The notes: a model not told the origin generated them from the sequence alone. Shown: positions 39,294 through 50,726, numbered from the stretch's first letter. The stretch: DNA of 64,000 nucleotides from Glandiceps talaboti (GCF_964340395.1 NC_135552.1:4477201-4541200), one strand, 5' to 3'. Made by a program: numbers and translations.

Positions 39294-39639
39294 AACTGAC
39301 AAGTAAACCACCATATCTTTCATCATGATTGTAAAGTTTTGGGGTTTATGCTAATTAAATTTGCTTTTTTTACCCCAGTTGTAAATTACTTATAAATAGT
39401 ACAACTGTTTTAATGTGCTGTAGGTATGGCAACATATATGTTCATAAAGTCACTTACAAAACACCAGGCTGATTGGTGTGGTATGTCTAATAGCTATACA
39501 CATCTTTAGACATTGCAAAATTGTTCAATTGCTGACCAGTTATATGCAAATTATAATACAATATCAGGGATTGCCAGGATAAAATGAAAGTCCCAAACAT
39601 CCATGATCACACTCAAAACAAACACAAAATCAGTTCATA

Positions 39640-39840
39640 TCAATTACTTGACCACAACCACAGGACCACACTCATTAGCAACCGGAAGACCACATTCATA
39701 GCAACCACAGGACCACAATCATAGTAACCACAAGACAAAAAACTTTATAAGCACAGGACTACACCTGTGGCAATTGAAGGACCACAACCACAGAACCACA
39801 TTTATAGCAACCACAGGACCACACTCATAGCAAACATATG
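39640..39840. repeat. Degenerate minisatellite (CATAGCAACCACAGGACCACA)
   Basis: At least seven imperfect copies of a roughly 24-26 base unit containing AGCAACCACAGGACCACA. Relatives (CATAGCAACTGTGA, CATAGCAACCATGACCACA) continue at 40340-40420. It lies in the presumptive delta-catenin 3' UTR. Confidence 0.8.
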
Positions 39841-40149
39841 TATTTTGACCTTAAATAAATTCAACTCAGGAAACAATCATTCCAAAATCTTATTGATCAT
39901 GTAACCAAGATGTAGTAAGATGGCACACCTGGTCCCATACAACAACTGTATTCATGGATATAGCAGGGTAGATAGATGCTTTCAAAAATTATCACAATTT
40001 ACCTACCAGCTGTGACTAAGAATAAGTCTGATGATATCTGCTTTGGGTAATGAACAAAGTGAATTCAAGTCTGTCAGATACATCATGTTTGGGTGATGTA
40101 TGATCTCGTTCACATTTGTAATAATTCACACTACACTACATATCTTAAA

Positions 40150-40201
40150 GGGGGGGGGGGGGGAGGTTGTAGATCACCCCAACAAGGGGGGGGGGGGGGG
40201 G
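40150..40201. repeat. Two poly-G tracts
   Basis: Fourteen G at 40150-40163 and sixteen G at 40186-40201, separated by 22 bases. Confidence 0.95.
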
Positions 40202-41601
40202 ATACCTAACTCAGTGACCTCATAACCATTATGACAGTCAGATGTAGAATTGAAATATAACCATAGCAACAGTAAAACTGTTGTAGTTTTTTGTGATAAT
40301 CTTTGTTTCCAATGAAAATAACATTCCACAAACATAGCTATCACATCAGCAACCATGACCACATCCATAGCAACTGTGATCTCTCATCCATAGCAACCAT
40401 GACCACACCCACAGCTTGAGACTAATTGGTGCGTTTGGCCCAAACGAATGGGTTTCAAAGATTTAAGTAACATTCATTTTAATTAAACGTATCAGATGAC
40501 AGTAGCAAGGTCAAAGTTTGATAATTGTTTCCCTTGGTTAAAACACAAGGAATTAAACCTTTTAATGAAGGAAATTATGCTTTAAAATTAATTTTATTCT
40601 GAGCATTATTGGTATAATAACTATTATCTATTTAATTTATCAGTCTTTTCTACATGTTAGTATCATTCTCTTTGTTATGGTTTTGATTTTCACAAAAAAT
40701 AACATTATGATTCAGTTCTGGTGCATCCACCACCTAATCTGGATAACCATATTTACATTGTAAGGTTGTAATTTGTAAATTTGATCTCATCTATGACTTG
40801 GCTAAGACTGTGCATGGTTATTTTGGGAGACATTTAGTGAGAACTTCATGTACATTACTCATCAGCTCTAGCCGGGTGTACTAGCTTGATCTATGACAAC
40901 TCTGCTATGCTTGGTCCTGATCATGATATACTACTAACAAGTACTACAAAGTCACAAACTCAGTAAGGAGACAGCCTAGGCTAGCCTGTGATCGAGATCA
41001 TGAATTTTTTTTTTCAGTCAATCTTTTCTCAAGAAGTAATATTTATGTTTTTGTGATTACAGTTTTAACCTTCATAACAATGACAAGATGCTGGCAGTGC
41101 TATTGGTGTCTCCACGGATGACATCATCAGAGTTGTCCATGTGACACTGTCAGTCATGAAACCAGCAGAGCTGTCAAACAATGACAAAGTCCAAAGAAAA
41201 TTCAATTTACCATATATACTATGCTAAAACATTTCATGCAAAATTCTCCAATGTATGAGTTACCACATACAATTTACATATCAAGTGGTTGTTGAACTTT
41301 CACCTGTGAACTTTCACCTCTGAATATTTCCATGAAATAAGGTATGCAAATCTGTTTTGTATCCTCACACCTGTAACACTGTTTTATCCGAGTTACAACT
41401 TTCATTTTAGTGATAACCAGTAAACATAAAAAAAAAATATGTCTTCCAAAGTTGTGCAATTTGTTTAACTATGGAGGAATGAGGTTTTGACACTTTCTCA
41501 AAATTTCCACTGTTTTTGTATCACCTGGACTTTGGGTGCTGTTTTAATATGATGATTCCTATGATATTAAAATTATTAATACTGTGTAAATATGAAATAA
41601 A

Positions 41602-44600
41602 ATATGGAAACATTTGACAAAAGGCTCCTGTGTTCTCTTTATGTATTCATGATTTTATTTTTTAACATTTTATAAAACTATTATCAATAGTAGAGTAATT
41701 CTAAATCCATTCGTAGCAATCACATCAAGTATAAAATAACACAGTTACATTAAAGTGGTTGTATGAGAAATAGATATGTAATCTTCGATTTTCACTAAGT
41801 GAAAATAAAAAAAAAAAACATTGTGGAATAGCAATAGACCAAGTCTATGTGTCTAACTCATATATTACAAAAGACCTCTAGCACAGGCCATCTATCGGTT
41901 GAAATACATTGTAGTTCCACTGGTTTTAGCCATTCGATGACAACAGAGTTTAAAATGTGTTATTGTCATACAGGATATGATTTATAAACAGAATTTTATA
42001 CATTTGTAATTTTTTACAATTAATGATTTCAAACACAGACTTGGTCAGCATTGTGTCACATAACAAACTGCATATTCCAACCGCAAGGGGGCGGGCTTTG
42101 ATATAATTCTCTGCCACACACCTATATAGCTAGGCAGTGGTGGCACAGACTAAACTATTCATACAAGTCAAGATGAACAAAGTGACAAAGTTGCTTTACT
42201 AAAAATCCATAATAAACACCCCCTTCTCATCCATATTACCTCTGTAATTACAAAGTAGCTTACTATAGGGTTTTCAATGTCGTCAATTTGTAAACAACTA
42301 ACATACCATAGCTAGCAAATAAACAACTAACGGAATACAATGCATCACAATAGTGGGAGTACATTTAACTCTCTACATAATGTTTTATGACATATAAATT
42401 TACATTCTCGTCATAGAAGATTTACTTGCTTTTTGTAATCGTAATATTGTTGACAGGTTTATTTACATAAGCAGTGACAACTATGGACCAGACTTATAAT
42501 TAAGGCAATTAAACTAATATGAATGCTATGGTCGAAGGTGATGTCGTGTGTATGAGTTGTATGCCAAAGGCATGTTATCAGAAAGACAAAAGATTGTACA
42601 GTTTGGCCACTAGAGGTGCTGTTCAGACGCAGCTGTTGGACCAGCTTGACTTTTCATACAATCAAGGATCTATTATTGAGATAACAGATGATACAATGTA
42701 CTGTAGTTTGTGATGACATATACACTATGTCATATCAAAATGTAGTTGGCGTGATCGAACAGGTCAGTGGTGAAAACTATAAAGTGGTCTTTATTCATAT
42801 ATCGCGTCATTTTCAATGCTTGGACAACCAGGTAAAGATCGGTTTGCCTGTGAAATTAAAGAGTCAATGATGGGTAAGAATATGATAAATCTACGCGTTA
42901 TCATCTTTGCGGAAAATTTGTTGTTAAAACGTCTCCCTTTGTACCTGAAGTAAATACACATCATTGTGTCTCCAACTGACATGTGATTCATATAGAAGCA
43001 GGCTTCTTACAATGAACGATCGACTTAAAGGCCAAGGCTTCAATCCCAGGTTCTCCCATTAGGACTTTCTTATCAGTGGAGCCATGAGGATCACATAGGA
43101 ATATTCTTTAGTTCAGGACTACCTTTTGTTAACTCTGCTAGACGAGTGTTTTTTCACACATTAATTTGAAATCTTTAACCGAAATGTGTCTTTAACTGAT
43201 CCAAACGCCATCGAAATAGAACACCGGGTTTGACACTTTGTGGAATTAAATTCTGACACCATAGCAGGTATATTGTATAAACAATCACTCAAAAGTTCTG
43301 GTGACAGATTGCGTCATAGTAAACTTGGTGTTATTCTCTTGAAATGGATGCTATTGTAACCATGGACACGGAGATCATGTGACATTAAAAAGTAAATTAA
43401 CACTAAACCTTACCACCAGTGTTAATTTGATTAAAATCCGATGTGGTGAAAGCGGCTAGATGTCCTTATTTACCACTATTCTTCGTGTTGTGACGTTTGT
43501 TTTGTTCGGAGTGATCGCCGCCTTCCCATTTTTAGAGGTATTTAGATTAAGAATTTTTCAAAACATGATGATTCTATCAGTGATATGCAAATTTGGTCTA
43601 AAATGTGTCTTTTTGGTCTAAAATAATTCCAAAACTACTGAGCAGATTGGGGAGGAATATAATGGGGATGCGTTTGGGGATGTGTAGATGAGATGAAGCT
43701 GTATTCAAGTACATCACAACGTGATGATCCCACCAGCAGTATGCAAATTAAGTCTAAAATTTCAGTTTTGGTCAAAAACTTATATCTTGAAACTGCATGG
43801 TGAATGGGGTTGAAACTTGGGATATTTCTGGAAATGTTATTCTGTAGTTACTGTTGAAAACATCTTGACACAATTGGTCCTAGCAACCATGATAACGATG
43901 AAATGATTATGTATATTGCAAAAATAACAACAGGGGTGGGTAGGTAAGCGAAAAAATATTCAAAAATGTAAAAATGTATGCAAATATGCCTAGCAACGGT
44001 GGCTAAATGGTTTATATTGCAAAGATGAAAACTGGAAAGAGTAGGCAAATTAATAAAGATTCCAAAAATGTATGCAAATATGCCTAGGAACAAGACCATG
44101 CCCTTAGCAACAGCCAACTACAGTTGTGCTACAACATCATTGGCGGTATTTTTATTTTTCAAAGAGATGTTATTACATTATGTCTCAAAATGTGCGCTGT
44201 AATTATCAAAATCTGAGTTGTAGTTATCAAATTTTATTACCATTAAAAAGGAAATGTGGTCGCAAGTTTTTGAGCAGCTACTGTAATAAAAATGAATAAT
44301 TTCATTAAAAAATTCATGTGTAGTGACAATATGCATGTCGAGTTTTACCCTGAAGTGAGTATGAAATTTATCTGTCCATATGTTGCATTGTTTTCAGGAT
44401 ATAAATTTCGTTTCATGTCAATGGCAATAATTTTAAACCCCAAAGTATGCCATCGAAGTAATGGATTTGTTTGACTACACGCGATGTTACATATCTCCTG
44501 GCTTATGCAAATAATAATGGGATATATTTGTTTCTGTTACAACGAAGATAAACTTTCATACAACCCACAAAAAACACCGTTGCGTTTAATTGCTCGTGGT

Positions 44601-45754
44601 AAGGAGGAATGAGATAAGTTTCACGCAAATATATACAATGTAATTAGCGCCGATAACTTAATAAATTATCAAAGCATAAAAAAACCGAGGAGCTAGCTAT
44701 ATGTCCTATAACTGGTAGAATAATACATGTTTTAAGAATAGAGAACGACAGCTAGTGTTAAATTATAACTTCTAAAAGTATCAACAAAACTGATAAAAGT
44801 GGCACCTGAACCTACATCAGAGGTACCCCTGTTCTTTTTTTACATCAGTTGTTTTGTTGATTTACCTAATTTTGTCGTACATGAAGTCTTCCCTTAGCTC
44901 ATGGCGTCATTCAAGCAAACACACAGTTTTTTCCGCGGGTTATATGAACAAAACTGTCATTATCATACGGTGGGAAGACATTCAGGTTTGGATAAGGAAC
45001 TGCTGTGCGCCATTGCTATTTCTCAAAAGTTTGTCATTTTATGCAACCAAACTCCTACCCATCGGTGATACACTACTTGGAACAGTCGGACTGGGAGTTG
45101 TGGAGGTCAACTTGAACGGTAGCACTGCGTAGGAGCTTGGGTATGCAACCTAAACTGAATTATACGAGTTGTAAGAAAACTTCTACCTAATCATAGAGAT
45201 ATAATAAGAAGAAACCTCTTTGACCTAATGAAATGACTTGGTGTCTGCGTAACCCTAACGTGTCAAACCGTCCTGACTTACGACACCTACGGGAGCTCAT
45301 CTGAAACTGTATTGTCGTAAAAATTCTCCCCTCTGTGCGGCAGTGGTTGCATGAGTAAACGTAGATCCTTCACCACGAGGATTCGTATAAAACATGAATC
45401 CGTTTCACCTGGGGTACAATATAGCATCTAGTGAAGTTCACAGAAATCGTCGTCTTGCTTGGGGAAAAGCCATATTGCTATTGCTACGTTTTAATGTCTG
45501 ACTCAACAAATACCTCACCACTATATAGCATCTTATTAGTCAACAATAACCATATCCTATCGTTTCACGCAACAAAAATTCACCAACATTGCTACATGTA
45601 TAATCTTAATGTCCAGTTAGAAAATTTGATTTCACATTCTATTGAAAGACTTCATGATATCGATGCGACTGTTACAAATGGTATGCAACAGGAGAGAGTG
45701 TTTTAGGTTGTATTCAAACAGTAAAACAAAAACTCTTCCAATTAGGATCAGCTT
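41602..45754. other. Gene-poor region
   Basis: No supported exon. It contains a minus-oriented family A MITE (43025-43195) and diverged repeats with the octamer ATGCAAAT at 43.6-44.1 kb. A short open frame at 43460 begins MSLFTTILRVVTFVLFGVIA; it looks like a signal peptide but is unsupported. Confidence 0.5.
43025..43195 (-). mobile_element. MITE family A copy, inverted
   Basis: Begins TTAAAGGCCAAGGCTTCAAT and ends GTCTTTAA, with TTAA at both borders. Read on the minus strand it matches the 29.4-kb copy, including GAACCTGGGATTGAAGCC. Confidence 0.7.
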
Positions 45755-45981
45755 ACATATATCGGAAAGTCCCAACACCCACTCACCATCCGATTCAAAG
45801 AACACATAAAAGGGATAAAACCACTGGTGTTGGGGGCCACTGCAACAATACCGGTCAAGAGAACAGGGCTGATTAAAACGCAAAGTAAAGAAAGCCATGT
45901 ACATCAGACATGAACAGGGACCAAGGATACCAACTTTCATCAATTTATGACATATTATTCTGCCAGTCCAGAGAGATTAAC
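45755..45981 (+). pseudogene. Penelope-like retroelement remnant (GIY-YIG endonuclease)
   Basis: The frame at 45755 reads TYIGKSQHPLTIRFKEHIKG, a match to the YIG half of the GIY-YIG nuclease with its conserved R-x-x-EH. After a frameshift, short stretches read KKAMYIRHEQ and then NRDQGYQLSSIYDIL, the arrangement typical of the C terminus of Penelope-like elements (an R-rich helix, then the asparagine motif). The piece is about 75 codons, frameshifted, and lacks the reverse transcriptase, so it is a dead fragment. Other GIY-YIG sources are possible, but the order of motifs favours Penelope. Confidence 0.55.
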
Positions 45982-46244
45982 GCAGAAAAATTAAATCATT
46001 GAATGATCAAGGTCCGTGGTAGACAGATTGGAACGTCGCATTCATTTCCAATTTATCGTTCCAAAGTAATTATATTGTACTGTCCTATTCAAACGTGTTC
46101 AGCTTTATCAAACATAAAACAAGTAAAACGTTGTACATTACATTTAGTTATATGTAGCTTGACCAGAGTCGATGAATACATGCCCACCCTACACCGTGCC
46201 ATCAGTACATACAATCATTATATTACAGTTAAATAATATTATTA

Positions 46245-46335
46245 GGCCAGAAAAAAAAAGATGTTCTCTACCTACCCATATTTTTGGCATTTCAATTTTT
46301 TTGGGGGGTGATGGGCAACATATCCTCATGCTGGC
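46245..46335. repeat. Dispersed repeat with poly-A and poly-T/G blocks, copy 1
   Basis: The pattern poly-A, then CTACCTACCC, then TTTTTTTGGGG recurs at 47400-47470. It looks like a short interspersed repeat of unknown origin. Confidence 0.5.
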
Positions 46336-47399
46336 TTTGCATGTCAGTGAAATGCACACTTTGTTTCAAAATTAAGGGAATTTCTTTATATTTTCTGAAT
46401 AGTACATGTAACAATATACATTTGAGTCAATTCCAAATTATGTACTATCAGTGGTTTACTTGGCTCTGATGATGCATACAAGCATGAATTGAGATAAAAT
46501 TAAACTGTTGCATATCCAATATTCACTAAACGAAATGAGCAAAACTTTATGACCATGGGAAGGGCAGTCATTGGGCAATCAAAAGTCTGATAGTCTAAAA
46601 GTCTTCAAATGTTTTACTCTTTCTTTATTCATGATTTTTTTGGAATCACATTAAAGTTCAGGAGAAGTCATTTACCACATCTGCAAAATATCTTTTAGCT
46701 TTGCCACAACAAAATACACTTCATACCCAGATAAAATGTACTGCATGTCATAATTGTCTCTCAATTCTGGTATTTTAAAACCACATTCAAGCTTTGTAAG
46801 ACTTTAAATAATTTAAAGTTTTTTGTTTGATCCGGCCCTCTTAAATGGCCTCCTATATTGTCTTATTTTCAAAAAAGTTTGCATTTTTGAGGATGTATCC
46901 TTCCAATCAGTAGCAATCACGGTAATAATTGTCTTTCTCCCAAAACAAGATGGAAGGTGGCTGACTAAGTACCTCCTTTCATAGGTCAGAGCTAATTATG
47001 AGACATCTATCTCCTTACAAGTATCCATGTGAAATGCACATCCTTTGTCAAGTAATATCATTTGGACTGTTATTGTAGTTGATTATCACTTATTTTTAAT
47101 GCATCATTGTACCTGTGCTATCATATATAATTTTATATCTCCTCTTTAGTGTATGGGACAGAAGGAGTGGCTAAAATAATTCTGGAGTTTCATTTAGCGG
47201 GTCTTAACATATTTTGAGAGGAGCTACAAAATTTGTTTAACCGTAAATTGTGTACATTTCGTAACTAGAGCTGATGGAAATCAATTGCCATACAGACAGA
47301 TTGCAAGAGATAAAATCAAAATGAATGAATAAGTACAATGTAAACTCAACTTCAAATGTTTTGCCATCATTACATGTGGTTTGTTTTTTACATCCTTTG

Positions 47400-47472
47400 T
47401 AAAAAAAAAATCAAAAAAAAAATCGACCTACCTACCCAATGTTGCCCGTTGAACAGCTTTTTTTGGGGGCCT
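47400..47472. repeat. Dispersed repeat with poly-A and poly-T/G blocks, copy 2
   Basis: It contains AAAAAAATCGACCTACCTACCC and TTTTTTTGGGGG, like 46245-46335, and adjoins the 3' end of a non-LTR element. Confidence 0.5.
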
Positions 47473-47474
47473 TA

Positions 47475-48592
47475 TTACTTTATTATTCTATTTCTTGTAA
47501 GAAAACGCGCTACACATGCGTCTCAGCGCGTTGTACAGACTGAAATTTAAAAATTAAATAAAGTAAAGAAAATAACAGCACACAAAAAGGGACTAAATGT
47601 AAAACTCGCCGATTAAAATAATTCACAATATATAAAAACCGACAAGTTAAAATCAATCACTTAAAATGTTGTCTAAAAAGATGTGTCTTTAAACTACGTT
47701 TAAAAATGTCAACAGTCATTACATTTCTTATTTCAAATGGAAGTGAATTCCACAGAGAGGGTGAGCACACTGAAAAAGCCCTCTGGCCATAAGATTTATT
47801 GAAATTGCCACGTGGTTGGACTAAGAGTAGCTTTTCAGCAGAACAAAGATTTCATGTTGGAACATAAATGCTAATTAAATCTGACAGGTATAATGGTGCT
47901 ACGTGATTGATTATCTTGAAAGTGATTAGTAGGATTTTAAAATTAATCCTAGCCCCAACTGGGAGCCAATGCAAGTCATAGAGTACAGGAGTAACGTGGT
48001 CAAATTTACGTGTACAACTGACAAGACGGGCTGCAGCATTCTTGAGTGACTGCAGACGATCTATATGGTATTTTGGAATTCCATACAATAGACCATTGCA
48101 GTAATCGAGTCGGGATGTCACAAATGCATGTACTGATTTCTCTGCACAGACTTTGTCTATCAGTTTGTGGTCAGTTCTACTACATTGGTTTTTAACTGTG
48201 ACGAGAACTGGATCACCTCAGTTTTATCGTCGATGAGGATTAACATATTTGATCTCATCCAGCTACGAATGTCGTCGATGCACGTTTCAACATCAGGTAG
48301 AATGTCAGCTGGCTTATTGCAGATTGTGTAAATCTATGAGTCGTCCGCATACATCATGTAGTCGAGGCCGTGATGACATCCTCTAATGGAGCTGTATACA
48401 ATGTGAATAGGATCGGACCTAGAACTGACCCTTGTAGAACACCGTACTTTATATGCAACGTAGAAGACGCTGCTGTACATGTAGAGGTCACTTTGACACG
48501 TTGATGGCGATTGAGAAGATATGATTTAACCCAGGCTAGAGCTGTCCCGGTGACACCAAAACGAAACTCCAGTCTATTTAACCACAAATAAC
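47475..48592 (-). pseudogene. Non-LTR retrotransposon: RT palm, C-terminal domain and 3' end
   Basis: Read on the minus strand, 48592-48355 encodes the middle of a reverse transcriptase: LNRLEFRFGVTGTALAWVKS, then GVLQGSVLGPILFTLYTAPL. The catalytic YADD follows at about 48345, but the next codons are S and a TAG stop where these elements usually have S-Q. After further frame damage the C-terminal region resumes (SRLDYCNGLLYGIPKYHIDR, AAARLVSCTRKFDHVTPVLY, LHWLP). It continues through a TGA at about 47852 to QRAFSVCSPSLWNSLPFEIR and a terminal stop at 47657. The sequence belongs to the CR1/L2/Rex1-like group of LINEs. Stops and frameshifts make it inactive. The amino part of this RT lies at 50448-50690, beyond an inserted module. 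Confidence 0.85.
47504..47532 (-). other. LINE 3' UTR stem-loop
   Basis: AACGCGCT (47504-47511) and AGCGCGTT (47525-47532) form a perfect 8-bp stem with a 13-base loop. On the element's strand the core reads CGCTGAGACGCATGTGTAGC. Such a GC-rich hairpin close to the end is common in CR1/L2-like LINEs and may be recognised by the reverse transcriptase. Confidence 0.65.
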
Positions 48593-50448
48593 TACCACGA
48601 AAAAAGCCGGCGAACTCTGAAGTGTCAATTTTCGGTTTCACACTATGTGCAGCCCCTCGAAGCAATTCCCAGTACTTTTTGGCATTTTGTGTACGCAAGG
48701 AAACCAAATTAAATGTTTGATCCTCGTTGTATTTACGCCTAGCCCTGCGTAGTGCATTTCTGTAATTCGAACGCGACTTAATCATATTTCGCCTATTAAA
48801 ATCATTCTTGTCACCCCTGAAAATATTCAATGCCTCATAGAACTCTTTCTTTTTGTCTTTGCATGGTTGATCTAACCACGGAATGTTATTGATCCTATTA
48901 TGTATCAGAATGGGAATAGGATTACTTTTGAAATTAATATCTTTACGCATTGGTGATGCACACGACTCTATATGCTTTACTAGGACATTTAACTGTGTAT
49001 CAACCATACTACTATCAACTCCTGTAACTGATAAATTGCCTATAATACTTAGAAGGGTCTCTTCAGACTCGTTCTTCCGAAGGTTCTGAATATAACTGTC
49101 GGCCAACAATGGACTCCACCTGTAGATATAATCTACCTTACTTACATCATGGGCGTCTGCTTCAAAAATTTCGCGTTTGGTTGTACTATTCAACAGAGAA
49201 GTCGAAAAAGAAATAAGGCAGTGATCAGAGACAATGTTAGGGTCAGCAACGCAGAATGAGTTAAGACTGTCAAAAATAGTTTTACTTGCTAACACATAGT
49301 CAACTGTACTCTGACCATTGTGTGTATAACATGTAAATTTACCTATACCATTGTCCTCACCACATCTACCGTTCAATATTCTAAGTGAACTTTGTTTACA
49401 GAATTCCAGTAAAAGTGTACCATTTGCATTTATACCCAGCTTATCCTGAGAAACCCTAGGTGAACAAACGTCAAGAATGTATTCATTAGGGACAGGCACA
49501 TGCACCTGACTATCATCGACAACGTAGTCCGGCCTTTCACCTGTTCTCGCATTCATGTCCCCACATACAATAAATGAACAATCAATGAAATTGGCAGATA
49601 ATTCCTCCATCTTTTCAAGAATCCTGTCAAATACAGACCTGGAAACAAGTGTCTCTCTGCTGGAACCAGAAGGAATTACATAACAAAGACATATGAATAT
49701 AATTGTGCTGTTATTCTCAATACGAACCCACGCTATGTCATCAGCGTCTGAATTGACAAACTTAACTTTACTAAATATGGTTGATTTGAAATATAAAATA
49801 AGGCCTCCAGAATTGCGTTTAGTACCAGGTTTCCTAAGCGTCCTATTTAAAACAATATATTCAAAACCCTCTACAACTAATTCAGTCTGTTCCGATGTCC
49901 AAGTTTCAGTGAATAAAACTATATCGTGTGACTCGAAAATTTCTACAATCTCAGGTAACTTTAATTTGCTAAAACGTTTACTAACAAGGTCCTGTGCATT
50001 TAATAAGGCAATTCTAAGCGGTACCTCCTCCAGATCTCCCTATGGAACCAAAGTGCTATTGCTTGACGACTGCGCTGAAACTTGGCTTGCAATGTCAACA
50101 TACGACGACTCAGCCTCGGATAAACCAATTTCAGATGTGGGCCGTACACGACTCCTCTCAGAAAATTCAATGGATTCGCGATCTTTCATAGGATCTTGTT
50201 GGGAGTACGATTTAAATGAATCTTCATCCGAACTATGTGAACTGTATGACCCATCGGAAGAATTGTCACCGCGGCGATCTTCGTGAATCGTAGTAAACTC
50301 GTGTGATGGGCCTGCAACACTAACGTGACTTGCGCTATCCGATGACACCTGTTGATCCGTACCTCTGGCATTAACACTACGATCGTTGTTTGATACTGCT
50401 TGAGCACGTCGCCCACTAAGTACTTTATTCCAATCTGGAAAGCAATCT
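48592..50448 (-). pseudogene. Non-LTR endonuclease module inserted in another element's RT
   Basis: On the minus strand a Ser/Asp-rich region (about 50440-50043, for example DNSSDGSYSSHSSDEDSF) is followed in frame, after one TAG at 50040-50042, by an APE-type endonuclease. Its motifs are LRIALLNAQDLVSKRFSKLK, LFTETW, NSGGLILYFK, IVCGDMNARTG and, near the end, VDYVLASK and SDHCL. A basic linker follows (RRARRKYNEDQTFNL, KKYWELLRG) up to TSEFAGFF. There it passes straight into RT sequence that lacks motif A. The module itself has no RT. Its ends coincide with a break in the flanking RT at both sides, so it appears to have been inserted. No target-site duplication was recognised by eye. Confidence 0.75.
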
Positions 50449-50690
50449 TGGATGATTGTATCAAAAGCTGCTGACAGCTCCAACATGATAAGAACGACAT
50501 CCTTCTTATTATTTAAGGCCACATGGTGTCATTATGGACTCGTAAAAGGACCGTTTCGGTACTACGATTATCCTGATATGCACTTTGACACTTAGTGTAA
50601 AGCTCGAACATGGTTAGATGATCATGTACTTGCTGTGCGACGAATAATAATTGCAGACTTAAAGTGACTAGGAATGGTGACGTTTAATAA
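50448..50690 (-). pseudogene. Non-LTR RT fragment: fingers and motif A
   Basis: Minus-strand reading gives HFKSAIII, then VAQQVHDHLTMFELYTKCQS, AYQDNRSTETVLLRVHND and, after a one-base frameshift near 50515, DVVLIMLELSAAFDTI, the motif A region with its catalytic Asp replaced by Glu (LELSAAFD for the usual LDLSAAFD). The sequence stops exactly where the RT part at 48592 resumes (LNRLEFRFGV). Confidence 0.75.
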
Positions 50691-50726
50691 AATACAAATG
50701 TATGTACAGTCCATACATCAACACAC

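Larger units (their letters stand above)
39294..41601 (+). other. Delta-catenin 3' flank, probable long 3' UTR
   Basis: After the stop there is no coding sequence. Candidate polyadenylation signals are ATTAAA at 39354-39359, AATAAA at 39854-39859 and AATAAA at 41596-41601. The last is followed about 35 bases later by a TG-rich element (CTCCTGTGTTCTC), so a 2.3-kb UTR is possible. The interval includes the CCACAGGACCACA repeat and two poly-G tracts. Confidence 0.5.

Noticed and set aside
43460-43621. Signal-peptide-like open frame MSLFTTILRVVTFVLFGVIA
   Set aside because: Short, the donor (GTATTT) is weak, and no partner exon is visible.
50186-50500. Second minus-strand open frame overlapping the Ser-rich leader
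   Set aside because: It is the alternate frame of the endonuclease module and has no motifs.
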